From Amyelois transitella (taxonomy: Eukaryota; Arthropoda; Insecta; Lepidoptera; Pyralidae), in assembly GCF_032362555.1 (NCBI RefSeq), contig NC_083506.1, positions 6,681,501-6,745,500 on the forward strand: a DNA stretch of 64,000 nt, in the 5' to 3' direction. The position numbers and the translations under genes were made by a program. Below, piece by piece: positions 47,101 through 57,600 of this stretch. The notes beneath the pieces were generated by a model. It saw only the letters and a program-made list of their open reading frames with translations. It was not told the origin of the DNA and searched no databases. Every line of letters begins with the position of its first letter. Position 1 is the stretch's first letter.

Positions 47101-48021
47101 GCCTCGTCTCACAAGAAGAGATGACCATTATACGCATTTGTTTATATTAGTTTTAGTTCGGGGCTCGCGGCGCTTGGCAAGACTCTTTCTTTAGTTACCA
47201 AAGTCCTAGGAGCTCGTGTTTAAATAATAAGTGTGAACTGAACTATGGAATCTTAAAATACGCGTGACCAGACACGCTCTTGACCGCTGTATTTGTTTAT
47301 GTCCTTATTACCTTGCTGCCAATTTTTAAACCACCTTTATAGTGGGCATGAATTTTGTTTTGCTCATGAACCCCATTATTTAGAAATTTGTTTGCAATAT
47401 ATTCAACATTAAAGGTACGTCTTTTGACCACCATTCTGAAATGGTTATGATTTTACACGTAACGTAAATAATAAAAGGCGGCCAATAAAAAATAAAAAAT
47501 TGTGTAAAAATTGATGAAACAAGAGAGCATGCAGGATTGCGGCAAAGAAAAATAATCAAACAAGTAGAAGCGTGATGAACCATGGTGCCGTGAACGGACT
47601 CGCACTTATCCAGTGTTTTACCAAAATGATTGCATATGCATGCAACCAACTAATGCGAAAGTAAATTTATTTGTTAACTCTCAAGCATTATCCACTGCAC
47701 CAGTGTTCTTGAAATTTCGCGTCAATATGAAGAAAAGACAGCGTAGAAAAGGACAATGATAGTTCCCGTGGGATTTGCGAATAACCTGTATTCTTATGTA
47801 GGTGGCACTAAATTAGCACGGGCGAAGCTGCGGGTCAAAGCGGCGGAAAAAAGCTAGTCATCTATATATTATTAAAATCTACAATGTTCTTTTTGTTTCA
47901 GGCTCGGTCTATTGCCAAGCTCGTTGGTATTCGGGCCAAGAGACTAAAGGACGCCGCTGAAAATCCTGACGATGTCACTAAGGCACCCACTGCTGTGAAA
48001 GAAGCGAAGCCTAAAAAGTGA
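44110..48021 (+). CDS. RpL13: Ribosomal protein L13 (eL13)
   Basis: Large-subunit ribosomal protein. Four coding exons (44110-44352, 45055-45204, 45840-45992, 47902-48021), all phase 0, give 221 aa, the family's normal length. The start [20 protein letters not shown] and the following [16 protein letters not shown] are diagnostic, as are [20 protein letters not shown] and LILFPKGKK. The C-terminal exon is Lys/Ala-rich ([13 protein letters not shown]). A non-coding first exon probably lies near 43938-43965. AATAAA at 48029-48034 starts 8 bases after the stop codon. Introns 2 and 3 hold LINE, family C and Helitron insertions. Introns of ribosomal-protein genes often host snoRNAs, but I found no convincing box C/D or H/ACA pattern. 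Confidence 0.97.
45446..45596 (+). mobile_element. RTE-like LINE tail in RpL13 intron 2
   Basis: The frame [20 protein letters not shown] and stop, then a short 3' UTR with AATAAAGGCTTTTTAAAT, is the extreme 3' end of an RTE-type LINE. It is followed immediately by a reverse family C repeat. Confidence 0.65.
45594..45770 (-). repeat. Family C repeat, partial
   Basis: Begins at GGATGTCGTAAAAGGCGACT (the Helitron-like and C-repeat internal word) and ends with CTACCCCGCAAGGGATATAG. The first ~70 bp of the reverse copy (the CCGTGTGGTTCC part) are missing, replaced by the LINE tail. Confidence 0.7.
46213..46401 (+). mobile_element. Helitron-like element, family B (189 bp), RpL13 intron 3
   Basis: Starts A|TCAGCACTACATAGTATAA, carries GATTCAAGAGGAAGG and ends with the ACCCG...CGGGT hairpin and CGCTAG|T. 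It is very similar to the copies at 16711 and 31459. Confidence 0.75.
46884..47084 (-). repeat. Dispersed non-autonomous repeat, RpL13 intron 3
   Basis: GCCCGCGACTTCGTCCGCAT, GGGATAAAAAGTAGCCTATG and TTCATGAAAATCGGTTCAGT, ending CGCCTTTATAATAGTAGTAG. This layout is a common lepidopteran Helitron-like or MITE repeat. A relative is at 53077-53262. A short similar end with CACGGGCGAAGCTGCGGGTC and GCTAGT lies at 47817-47858. Confidence 0.5.
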
Positions 48022-48239
48022 TTTGTCTAATAAATATTGCATAAATTCTTTTTCTTTTTATATGATTCTTTCTATGTAAAAAAGTGACTGAAGTGGTGGC
48101 CCTTTGGATAATCGATCGTTTTTGCCTGCGGCTTCGCTCGCCCACTTTGTCTTTTATCGTAAATGTCGCGGAAACACATTTTTTGCTTTACGCCAATAAT
48201 ACAACGGTAGTAGTAGTACACTTCTTAAAGTACGTACAG

Positions 48240-48582
48240 GGTGACATTTGAAAGTTTAAAACAACTGCATCCTTTTAAACATAGACTATACCCATGCTTC
48301 TGAGCCGTTTGAGCCTATTTTTATTTAAATTAAACGACATCATTTTCACATTTAAAAAACCCTCAAAAACACGCTTTATTAAAGAACAATACTACATAAA
48401 GAAATTAAAATTAAACATGTAAATAAATGTCTGAAAATAAATTATTTTTCTAGTATCAAGATTAAGTACAGAGTTGTCAAGATCGCTCAGCTGAACAAAT
48501 TGTGTCGTTGACCTCTGAATCTTACGCATCGCTTTTCCGCGCCGGCCGGGATGATATGTCGTATTTAGGATCGTGGATTTTG
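48240..48582 (-). repeat. Family M repeat, left part, target of the MULE
   Basis: Reverse complement of 32383-32654. It is interrupted at 48582 by the MULE; the other side resumes at 50826 with ATTTTGATACTTTTTATTTT. Confidence 0.85.
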
Positions 48583-50825
48583 CCCCTTTAGTCGCAGTAT
48601 ATGATATTCGCAAAACATCATAAGAGCAAGACATTATAATCTCAAAATAGCACATTCTCAAAATATGATATTCTCAAAATATCATAATAGCTAGATATCA
48701 TATTCGCGAATCATAATGTTCCCAATACATCATATTTGCAAAAAAGCTAATACTCAGGAAATCATATTCAATCAAATATCATATTCGCATTTCACGATAT
48801 TTTTGATCCAAAAGTAACATCAGCTACAATAAAACCAAGACTGCGTTTAATTGATTCTTGTCCTAAAACGTGGTACTGGCTGGCCATTTATTTTCCTTTA
48901 TTATTTATGACTAATAATGACAGGAAAAACGTCAACTTTGATTAAACATATTATTTATTGCCTCAGAGGGTAAAATACTTTGCTTTAATTAGTGTTTCTC
49001 TGCTTAGGCATAAATATGGAACAATTCAAATGTAATAATAATGAAATAAAGTTCATCAAAAGTCAAAAAAATAAACCGGTGTTACTCTATCAGGGATACA
49101 GGTACAATTTCTATTTAAAAAACAAATCTGGGACGACAAACTGGCGGTGTTCTAAGCAACAAGAATGCAGAACGTCAATAACTCTCAACGCCAACAATGA
49201 AATTATCAGACCCGCTAAGCATGTCTGTGATTCTCCCAATTTTACAAGCAACCTAATAGATTTGATTGTTGATGACTGTAAGAATGAGGTGTGCACCAAT
49301 TTTACTTCTGCGCAAAAGATTTTTGAGAACAATATTTTAAAACACGATTTCAAGGGTCAAGAACATGAAATACCAATATTTGCGTCAAAAAAAGATACTC
49401 TGTACAGAGCTAGAAATAAATATTTAAATATGGATAACTTGAAAAAAGACTCATTTAACATAAGACTTCCAGATAACTTAGTAGGAGATTTCTATTTATA
49501 CGACGTACATGAATCATTTGGCCGTATTATATTTTTTTCAATGTTGACACGTGCAGAGATACGTGAATATTTAAAAACGGTATCAAGTATTTACGGAGAC
49601 GGTACGTTTAAGATTGTACCTAAGCCGTATTATCAACTATACAGCTTACATGTCGACGTGGCACGTACTGAAGAAACAATTAATTTTATTCCAATAATTT
49701 TTGCTTTACTTCCCAACAAACAGCAAAAAACGTACGAGTGCTTTTTTTCTATACTTAAACTACAATTCGGATTGAACTTAAATATGTACAAGTGCGATTA
49801 CGAACTGCCTGTTGTTAAAGCTGTAAACCAGGTATTCCCAAATGCAACCGTCAAAGGCTGCTATTATCACTTTTGCAACGCTGTTTTCAAAAAAAGCAAA
49901 GAATTCGATCTCTCTGCAGAAAATCGAAAAATTGTGCAATATTGTTCATTGTTACCACTGCTACCATCAAATTTGATACCGGAGACATTCTACACGATTA
50001 TGGAAATGTCATCACGAGACCGAGACATTAATAAATTTCTTGATTATTTTAATAATCAGTGGATGAAAAAGATAAGCAGTTCTATATTAAGCTGTTATGA
50101 TCAAAAAAACAGAACTACAAATGGAGTCGAAGGATGGCATCGCCGAATTAATAGTAAAATTCCTAAAAAGCCAACATTGTATCAATTTATAGCATTAATG
50201 AAAAAAGAAGCAAAAATACAAAAAGTAAAACTAGAAAGAAACAATTTACATTTTGCTGACAAGAAACGAAATAAAAAAACGATAGACAAAAATAAAAAAA
50301 TTAAAAGTATCGTCAATGATTGTGTACTTAAAACAATAAGTCTTCCGGTATGTCTAAAACGGTTAAGTGTTTTACAGAAATATTAGTAGTAAATATATTT
50401 TGAATATAATTAATAATAATAAGAATATTTTTTATTTTGTTTTTTGTAATAAGAATAAATAATTTGTTTTGTAATACCTAACAAATAATACTATGTTTCG
50501 AAATAATATATCTACCATTTCCAGCACTTCCAGCGGTCACCTCCTCCGCTCTTTTTTGTCTAGCTACATAAATTTTTGTCATATATCGTAATATATCAAT
50601 TACATATGCCTTACTGTACTTAGAATATAATGTTTTGAGCTTATCATATTTTGCGAGTGTGGTATATTGCGAAAATCATATTTCGTGAATGTGTTTTTAC
50701 GAGAATCTTATGTCTAGCTATTATGATATTTTGAGAATATCATATTTTGAGAATGTGCTATTTTGAGATTATAATGTCTTGCTCTTATGATGTTTTGCGA
50801 ATATCATATACTGCGACTAAAGGGG
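48583..50825 (+). mobile_element. Intact MULE (Mutator-like) DNA transposon, 2,243 bp
   Basis: Bounded by perfect 113-bp terminal inverted repeats (48583-48695 and 50713-50825) that start CCCCTTTAGTCGCAGTATAT. The terminal regions contain many copies of ATGATATT/ATATCAT-type words, probably transposase binding sites. ATTTTG flanks both sides (48577-48582 and 50826-50831), and the undisturbed target with a single ATTTTG is at 32397-32402 (reverse). A single uninterrupted transposase gene lies inside. Identical long TIRs and an open gene suggest recent movement. The 6-bp duplication is shorter than the 8-10 bp usual for Mutator. Confidence 0.92.
49016..50386 (+). CDS. FLYWCH/MULE transposase, complete
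   Basis: Open frame of 456 aa from the first ATG. Residues about 6-62 form a FLYWCH-type zinc finger (LLYQGYRYNFYLKN, then NWRCSKQQECRTSI and a terminal H-x-C). The MULE catalytic domain covers about 190-300: YGDGTFK supplies the first Asp, KCDYELPVVKAVNQVF the second and GCYYHFCNAVFKK is the conserved C/H block. NGVEGWHRRIN near residue 375 gives the Glu. The Lys-rich C-terminus may be a nuclear signal. No frameshift or stop is seen, so it could be active. It is the only gene in the element. Confidence 0.9.
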   Translation: MEQFKCNNNEIKFIKSQKNKPVLLYQGYRYNFYLKNKSGTTNWRCSKQQECRTSITLNANNEIIRPAKHVCDSPNFTSNLIDLIVDDCKNEVCTNFTSAQKIFENNILKHDFKGQEHEIPIFASKKDTLYRARNKYLNMDNLKKDSFNIRLPDNLVGDFYLYDVHESFGRIIFFSMLTRAEIREYLKTVSSIYGDGTFKIVPKPYYQLYSLHVDVARTEETINFIPIIFALLPNKQQKTYECFFSILKLQFGLNLNMYKCDYELPVVKAVNQVFPNATVKGCYYHFCNAVFKKSKEFDLSAENRKIVQYCSLLPLLPSNLIPETFYTIMEMSSRDRDINKFLDYFNNQWMKKISSSILSCYDQKNRTTNGVEGWHRRINSKIPKKPTLYQFIALMKKEAKIQKVKLERNNLHFADKKRNKKTIDKNKKIKSIVNDCVLKTISLPVCLKRLSVLQKY

Positions 50826-51010
50826 ATTTTGATACTTTTTATTTTTTTTCGTACTTTCTGAAATATGAACAGATATTTTTCTTTTAATGTTTTTAAATAT
50901 CCTTTAGATGAGTAAAACACTTACATATTTGTTTTGACAGTCAGACAGACATCTTGACAGTCTTCATTTCAAATAAAAAGTACAAGAATTATAATATGGG
51001 AAAGAAACTG

Positions 51011-51156
51011 AGAAGTTAGTAAGTGAAGAACATTCACCTTTCTCACAAAATAACAAAAATTTTCTTGTAATAATAAAGATTTTTCTTTCTTTATTATTAC
51101 AAGAAAATTTTTGTTATTTTGTGAGAAAGGTGAATGTTCTTCACTTACTAACTTCT
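51011..51156. repeat. Perfect 68-bp inverted repeat with 10-bp loop
   Basis: Left arm 51011-51078 and right arm 51089-51156 are exact reverse complements; the loop is ATTTTTCTTT. Transcripts of either strand would fold into a long perfect hairpin. It lies in unassigned AT-rich DNA between the MULE and Nmt, followed by a short TTTC tract at about 51220. Confidence 0.95.
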
Positions 51157-52714
51157 CTTATCACTATTGTATACAATGACACAAGATATAGTACTATAGT
51201 ATACAAATTATCTTAATTTCTTTCTTTCTTTCTCTCTTAATCGCATTCCATCCATCCACATCAGCTCGCGCCACGCTCAGCTATTTGGTTTAATGATAGA
51301 TACGAAACCCTAATATTACATAATTATTTTACTACAAGAAAAAAACCAAGTAAAAAAATACAACTTATATTTGGACTTTGGTTTTTCATTTGAATATTCA
51401 GATTAGGATAGTACCTACCCTACCTATTTACTAGTGGTTCTCAAACTCATGAGCATATGAAGTAGGTAAAATTGGATATCATATCACACTGTATGAATGA
51501 CTTCGGTTGATTTGTTCATTCAGATTACAGTACATTCGGAAACTCTAGGTAGGTAGCTACTTATTAGTATTCCAACAATTATTGTATGTATTATGGGCAT
51601 TATCATTATTTTGATGAATAATTAAAATTTATTACGATTCTACATAAAATAAACTATCAAACTACAATTACAATAATGTATTTATTTGGAAAACAAAAAA
51701 AAAACAATGAAACAGTAACAGTAGTAACTTTTTTTTCAACATTGTTACTGTATATACTTACCTGTTTTTAAATTTTTGCCATAATTATTTAATTATAATT
51801 TAAATCATGAAATGCGAAATATCGGGTGACACATGACATAAGAACATACATAATTAACGCCTTTCCTTCTTTCCTGGAGAGACGGGACAGAGATTTTATC
51901 TTTCCACTTGCCATGATCTCTGCATATTAAATGAAAATAAAATAATGTATAAAATAATATTTATCTTCGTTATCAGTGCACCATTCAAAATATCAGTCCT
52001 AATAACAAAGTGTGCAGTGTGACTTGAAACGGTCACTTATTTGGTCCGGTTTTTGTATTTTTTGCATTATGGTAATTATATTGTTGTATTGTATTTCAAA
52101 TATTGTTATTCATTATTCATCTCTACTCTCATGAGTCTACTGGAAAAGATTTGTATTGAAATAAGTAGCACCTTTGTACTACAATAACACACGATATACA
52201 GCAGCATTTAGCTCCTGTATATGATTTTGTGTAAGTACTTAAATAAACAAAATAATGAATGTATCGTCATTAACATATTATGTCAATTAATATTTATTTT
52301 TGGAAATACTTATTTTAAAATTTTATCTACTAAAATGTGGCCATGTCCACAGAGGACTTTTGTATATACTGCCATGTCAGGTGGCAAATCCTATTGTCAC
52401 ATATACAGAGGCATCACAGTTCTTCTACATTGGTGACCTCGACGTGCTTGGTTGTTGTGACGTGTGGCGTAGAGATGTTGCCACACCAATCTACATATTT
52501 TCACCAACTGATCGTATAAAACTTCATTCATAAGTTGATATTGAAATTATGCCTACCAAATTTTTCAACCTGATGAGCATTTTCTTTTGGCGAAATTAAA
52601 CAATTGAAAATCTGGATCGTGTGATGTGGAAGCCAAAGGGACCAGCTACTCTGTTAGGTATATATATGGAAATGACGTCTTAGCAAAAGTTGTTTTGCCT
52701 GATTGAAAATGGCC
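51157..52714. other. Intergenic DNA with small retroelement traces
   Basis: A reverse LINE family D 3' end lies at 51856-51935 (CTTTCCTGGAGAGACGGGAC and TCTTTCCACTTGCCATGATC). At about 52416-52450, TTCTACATTGGTGACCTCGA and CGTG resembles the primer-binding region just after an LTR in some insect retrotransposons, which would make 52130-52425 a candidate solo LTR, but I cannot find its start. The remainder shows nothing recognisable. Confidence 0.35.
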
Positions 52715-52966
52715 ATATAGTACATATTATCCCTAGCGGGGTATACAGAGCCAACAGTCTCGAAAAGACCAATAGGCCACGTTCAGCTGTTTGGCTGTAT
52801 TATAGAATTATTATTGAGATTCAAATAGTGACAGGTTGCTAGCCCATCGCCTAAAAGAAATCCCAAATTTATAATCCTATCCCTTAGTCGCCTTTTACGA
52901 TATTCATAGGAAAGAGATGGAGTGGTCCTATTCTTTTTTGTATTGGTGCGGGGAAACACACGGCAT
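52715..52966 (+). repeat. Family C repeat, near full length
   Basis: Runs from CATATTATCCCTAGCGGGGT through AGGTTGCTAGCCCATCGCC and CCTATCCCTTAGTCGCCTTT to GGTGCGGGGAAACACACGGC. Confidence 0.75.
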
Positions 52967-53076
52967 ATAGATAGTAGTTTTGGGAAATCTCATCGGTTCC
53001 ACACATAACATGATAAAGCACATCAGCATGTAATTTTTAAAGTAGAAAGGTAAGGTTGAAATCTGCTAGCTTATGC

Positions 53077-53262
53077 CCGCTGTTTCGTTCACGTGGTATC
53101 TTTATTCGCAGTAAAAAAGAGTCAAAAGTAAGTAGCCTATGTTCTTCCTCAGGGTCAACTCTTAAGTTACCATATTCCATCAAAATCGGTTCAATCGGTG
53201 TAGACGTGAAAGTGTAGGTAACAGATAAAAAATATTTTCGCATTTGTAATATTAGTACCAAA
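53077..53262 (-). repeat. Dispersed non-autonomous repeat
   Basis: GCCCGCTGTTTCGTTCACGT, AAGTAGCCTATGTTCTTCCT and ATCAAAATCGGTTCAATCGG, ending in GCATTTGTAATATTAGTA. It is the same layout as 46884-47084. Confidence 0.5.
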
Positions 53263-53755
53263 AAGAATATTACCACTAAGTTTTTAATTATTAGGTACCT
53301 AGGATCTATAGGTATTAGTTGTAAATATACATTCTTCTGTTTTAAAACGAGCAACATTTGTTTAAACCAGTGATTCTCAAAGTGGTCTATATCGACCCGT
53401 AGGGAACCTGCAAGGGGTATACGTCAGCGAAAAAAAATTTCAACATACACTAATGGTACCTATTTACTTACGTCATACTATCTTATAAAATCAAAACTTA
53501 TAGGTACATTATTATAAATGTACCTATGAAGTAAAAAAAATATTATATGGTATGTTTATAAAATTGTAGGATACAGAAAATCAATATCAGGTAAGTAGGT
53601 ATACCCAACACGGAAAAACATGACAAGGAAACGTTTGGGGAACTCTGGTTTTACGATACGATTTCGTATAAAGGTGCATACCGGAGTTAAAAGGCAATCT
53701 AGCTGGGTCTTATTTTCACCCAAAAATATTTTCCTTTGTAAAATGGCCGCTAGAA

Positions 53756-53850
53756 ATTGATAATTTCGGCACCTTGGTAGCGTAGTATTGGTTAGCGTAG
53801 CCATCGGTTTCCATGTGTAATGAACCGGGTTTGATTCCAGACAAGCGATG
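53756..53850 (+). repeat. tRNA-derived SINE-like head
   Basis: TAGCGTAGTATTGGTTAGCG resembles a tRNA/SINE A box and GGGTTTGATTCC, about 45 bp later, resembles the B box GGTTCRANTCC. There is no folding acceptor stem, so it is not a working tRNA gene. Confidence 0.45.
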
Positions 53851-53915
53851 AATTTTTATTGTTTGCTTTTAATATTTTTTGTTGCTATCTTTTTCTTTTG
53901 TTTTTCTGCTTTTGT

Positions 53916-54230
53916 TATGCCGTGTAGTTTCCGACACTTTTATAGAATATGACCACTCCATTTCTTTCTTAAGCATGTCGTAAAAGAGCACTAAGGTAAG
54001 AGGTTCACATTCATCACACATAGTGCAAGCAGCAATAGTACAATTTCTTATAGGAAGAAAAATTATTGTGTGCCAGTTGCTTCTCTTCTCATGCTGATTG
54101 TAAAAGTTTATCAAGGGAAAGCCTAACAAAATTAGGATAAGACAATGGGCAAACAACCTGTCACTATTGGAATCCCAATTTAAGTCTTTTTGATACTGTA
54201 GCTTCTGTCTACCTGTAAGGGATATAAATA
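53916..54230 (-). repeat. Family C repeat, diverged, with an inserted segment
   Basis: TGCCGTGTAGTTTCCGACAC, CATGTCGTAAAAGAGCACTA and, after about 80 extra bases, AAACAACCTGTCACTATTGG and CTGTCTACCTGTAAGGGATA keep family C order. Confidence 0.55.
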
Positions 54231-54529
54231 TAACAGATCTTATTTTTATGTTTGTTTTTCTGATGTACAACAAGCACAGCTCGGTCACCCAAGTACTGTG
54301 TATGATTATCATACATATACAACAAGATAATTAACATGCAAGAAAAACAAACACTTAAATATTATACATATTTTTATTACTGTTTATAAAATTAAACAAG
54401 TGCATTAAAGAAATTGTATGTAGTGAACTATGTCTTTATTTTCCAAACATCAAAAACAAATTTACAGTGACAAAAACCCTTGGTTCTACCTTATACAAAA
54501 TGTTTATCAACATTCCATTAAACAAAAAG

Positions 54530-55939
54530 TCACTGAAGCACTAGGCCAATTTTATTTGGTGTCATAGTTGGACATCTCCAATTATACAAATAGTATTGCA
54601 AGTTTCCATCACCAATACCAAATTTTAATGGTTCTAAAAATTCTTTGTTATCCATCAAATCCAAGGCATTAAATACATCAAATCCTGAATTTTTTGCAGT
54701 AATCAAAGCATCAAGCATTAATTCAGTCCAAGCAGTTTTGGTAGAGACATTGTAAAATGAATATGCAGCCTTGAGGGTTTTGTGAGTTGGGTGATATACA
54801 ACTGTTGATGGTAATGTATAGTAACTCACAAAATCAGTGATTGAACCATCAAGAGCTTCAACAACAAAGCTATCAATAATACCAGATTGGGGAATAAACC
54901 AATGTTTGAAACCTTCCTCTGAAAAAACAGGTGCCAAATCAAACTTTTTCATGTACTCATTTAATAATTTTACCACTTTTTCACAATCCTGAACTTCCAT
55001 CTTTCGGAATCCTGGAGTCTTGGGCACATCAGGGAGTTTATACAATTTGAGAGTTCTTTGCATAGTCATGTTTCTGGATAAGTGACTAAATTTGATGTCA
55101 ATCAGTTTCTTTGGATTAAGAGATCTGTGCCAATAACGACATGTTGCCACTGGCTTAGGTAGCACAATACCCGCAGTATATACTCCTTGAAATATTCCAG
55201 TTAAATTAACTCTCCGAGTAATTTCCCTGATGAGCACTGGAGCTACTCTCTTGGAGCGAAGCTTTTTATGAACACATAAGAAATTGATTTCTACTACAGT
55301 TTGTACATGGTCATATATTCTCAATTCAGCAGGGGTAGCAGATATAAATCCAACCAGTCTTCCTGATTTCACAACACGCACTCCACAGTGCCATTCCATT
55401 CTCCATCCAGGAGGCTGGAGAGCCCACTTGAGAAAATCTGTTTGGTAGTCAAATCGAAACATACAATCATCATCTTCAACATAATTCTCATTGAGCAATG
55501 TATAAAGTTCTTTGAGTACAAGGGGTTCATTTAGGTTAAGAGTGTCCCATCGGAAACCATCAGGCAAAGTATATGGTTCAGCCCTAATATCTTCAGGAGC
55601 TTTTGGTGGTTCTATAGGTTCGTTGGAAACAATTTTTTCATCCATTTTCGGTACAGGTTGGGTTGACCAAAATTGATAAGATTTGTGTAAAGCTTCCTCC
55701 GTAGTCTTCGCTGGTTTTTGTTGAAAATTTAAAACTTCCATAGCCATCTTCAAATCCTTTAGGGATATATTCTGATGAACGTCACCTGCATTAGAAGTTA
55801 AGCTATCGGAAGTTCCAGAAACCCCGTGGTCGCCGTCGCCACCGCTGCGCTTTTTCTTGTTTTTGCCCTTTTTCTTTCCATGTTTGTCCTCGTTATCCCT
55901 TTGATATTCATTAGATTGGGCCGTGTTACTTTCCTCCAT
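54530..55939 (-). CDS. Nmt: Glycylpeptide N-tetradecanoyltransferase (N-myristoyltransferase)
   Basis: Transfers myristate from myristoyl-CoA to the N-terminal glycine of proteins such as Src kinases and Arf GTPases; cytosolic and ribosome-associated. One uninterrupted 469-aa frame. The N-terminus is disordered with a Lys-rich ribosome-targeting tract ([13 protein letters not shown]). Two GNAT-like halves follow. Family signatures are [40 protein letters not shown] (residues about 185-260), [16 protein letters not shown] and the C-terminal GLVLQ whose carboxylate acts in catalysis. Upstream the sequence TTTTTTTATAG could be the acceptor of a 5' UTR intron. Downstream, AATAAA on the minus strand lies at 54435-54440. 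No introns in the coding region, but no poly(A) tract or direct repeats that would mark it as a retrocopy. Confidence 0.96.
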   Translation of the reverse strand: MEESNTAQSNEYQRDNEDKHGKKKGKNKKKRSGGDGDHGVSGTSDSLTSNAGDVHQNISLKDLKMAMEVLNFQQKPAKTTEEALHKSYQFWSTQPVPKMDEKIVSNEPIEPPKAPEDIRAEPYTLPDGFRWDTLNLNEPLVLKELYTLLNENYVEDDDCMFRFDYQTDFLKWALQPPGWRMEWHCGVRVVKSGRLVGFISATPAELRIYDHVQTVVEINFLCVHKKLRSKRVAPVLIREITRRVNLTGIFQGVYTAGIVLPKPVATCRYWHRSLNPKKLIDIKFSHLSRNMTMQRTLKLYKLPDVPKTPGFRKMEVQDCEKVVKLLNEYMKKFDLAPVFSEEGFKHWFIPQSGIIDSFVVEALDGSITDFVSYYTLPSTVVYHPTHKTLKAAYSFYNVSTKTAWTELMLDALITAKNSGFDVFNALDLMDNKEFLEPLKFGIGDGNLQYYLYNWRCPTMTPNKIGLVLQ

Positions 55940-56039
55940 TGAAAATATATACTATAAAAAAATTTCAGTGGTGAATAGAAACCCAAAAAATCCCGACTAA
56001 AATTACCAACTAGGTAAGACACTGACTGATTATTTCATT

Positions 56040-56464
56040 GCCCTACCTACGCCATGCCCCCACACCACACCATGCCTGTCAAACAAAATTGTCATTTTCT
56101 TGTCATGTAATGAATAACAATGTTGCCAAATGGCAGCCTCACGTTTCTTCCAAAATAAAGAATTGAAAGGTCGTAGACATTATGGCTTAGGGCAAGTTTA
56201 GGACCCGTACGTACAGCGTGCCACCGACTACGTCCGTCTTAGGTCTGACTGATTCAGACAGACTGGATTTAACGTGTGAAATTAAACGGCGCCGTGTAAC
56301 ATGCCACCGACCAATAGTCGGTATTCATCGGCCGTGCCGTTTAATTAATTCGGTAACGGTAACGGTCAATCCAGTCGGCCAGACCTAAGTCGGACGAAGT
56401 CAAGAACACGCTGTCGCTGGGTCGGCAACTGTCTACCTTATACATAGTGTAGTTTATACATACA
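56040..56464. other. Nmt upstream region and unassigned DNA
   Basis: GC-balanced sequence around 56040-56110 is probably the Nmt promoter (minus). Between 56215 and 56420 there are repeated, partly inverted words (GCCACCGACTACGTCCGTCT; CAGTCGGCCAGACCTAAGTC; GACGAAGTCAAGAACACGCT), suggesting a decayed inverted-repeat element of about 210 bp. Confidence 0.4.
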
Positions 56465-56718
56465 TATATACATACGGTCACGTCTATATCCCTTGCGGGG
56501 TAGACAGAGCCAACAGTCTTGAAAAGACTGAATGGCCACGTTCAGCTATTTGGCTTAATGATAGGATTGAGATTCAAATAGTGACAGGTTGCTAAACCAT
56601 CGCCTAAAAAAGAATCCCAAGTATGTAAGTCTATCCCTTAGTCGCCTTTTACGACATCCATGGGAGCGAGATGGAGTGGTCCTATTCTTTTTTGTATTGG
56701 TGCCGGGAACCACACGGC
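56465..56718 (+). repeat. Family C repeat, best full-length copy
   Basis: Runs from ATACGGTCACGTCTATATCC to GTGCCGGGAACCACACGGCA with all internal words intact. It can serve as the reference for the other copies in this window. Confidence 0.85.
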
Positions 56719-56871
56719 AGTGTACCTTATTCCCATAACTAAGTAGATTTTATAAGGAAAGTTTTCTTTAATTTATAGCGAAATAACACGTTGTGAAGTT
56801 ATCCATTGTAGTAAAATGGTTACAAATACAAATTAGTAGACTATGGCTTAAGGCAAAACGCTGTCCAAAAT

Positions 56872-56945
56872 TATGGTTGAGGTGAGATTCGAACCTGTGC
56901 CTTTCAGCGCATCATGCACCTTACCGATTTCAACCACCAACGCTA
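56872..56945 (-). repeat. tRNA-derived repeat fragment
   Basis: On the minus strand GGTTGAAATCGGTAAGGTGC (A-box-like), then CACAGGTTCGAATCTCACC (B box). The same sequence, more decayed, is at 2047-2110. No acceptor stem is visible, so it is a SINE head rather than a tRNA gene. Confidence 0.5.
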
Positions 56946-57600
56946 TAAATCGATCAAACACCCATCTTAGAAAGAATATAACAACACAGCATTTTGGGCT
57001 CCAGTCAAAAAGTCCTTGTGCACCGTAGACAAAGTATAGGTATAGACAACTAGTCAGCGTGTCGCTGATAGGGACAGGGTTCCGGTTCCGGTTGTCAAAT
57101 AGATAACACGTATTGTTCGTAGTCCTAGTTAATATTAAGGAAATTTAATAATAACTTGCCTGTGGTGTGTTGGAACAATGAAAATTATAACCTCTTCAGC
57201 CAGTCTCACGGTATGAAAATATAAACATTAGTAAATATACCACTAAATTATCACTAGAAGAAAAATAAATACTGAACGGTGAAGTGATCACTACTAAATT
57301 TAAAAATTTTACTGGAATTCTAATAACATTGACCAATAAGAACATTAATACAAAGCAACAACAGTACATATTCAATCAAATCCAATCTACCCACAAAATA
57401 AATATGTGACATATTATATATTTTTTTTGACATTGACATCTATTTGACATCTATATTGACATTGATTGATTGACTAATTGACAGACATAAGAAATAAATA
57501 CATACCGTCAGATACATTGAATTAAGGAAGTTGACAGTGACATATTGTTGACATTATAGTAATATTAAATAAAAGTATTCCCATTCATACAGCCAGCAAA

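Noticed and set aside
51205-51235. CRISPR-like or other spaced array
   Set aside because: Only a simple TTTC microsatellite; no spaced direct repeats of array type exist anywhere in the window, as expected for an animal genome.
54530-55939. Nmt as a processed retrocopy
   Set aside because: The frame is intact with all catalytic motifs, and no poly(A) tract or flanking duplication is seen. A single coding exon is compatible with a true gene.
56872-56945. tRNA gene candidate on the minus strand
   Set aside because: A and B boxes are present but there is no acceptor stem or cloverleaf, and a decayed second copy exists at 2047-2110.
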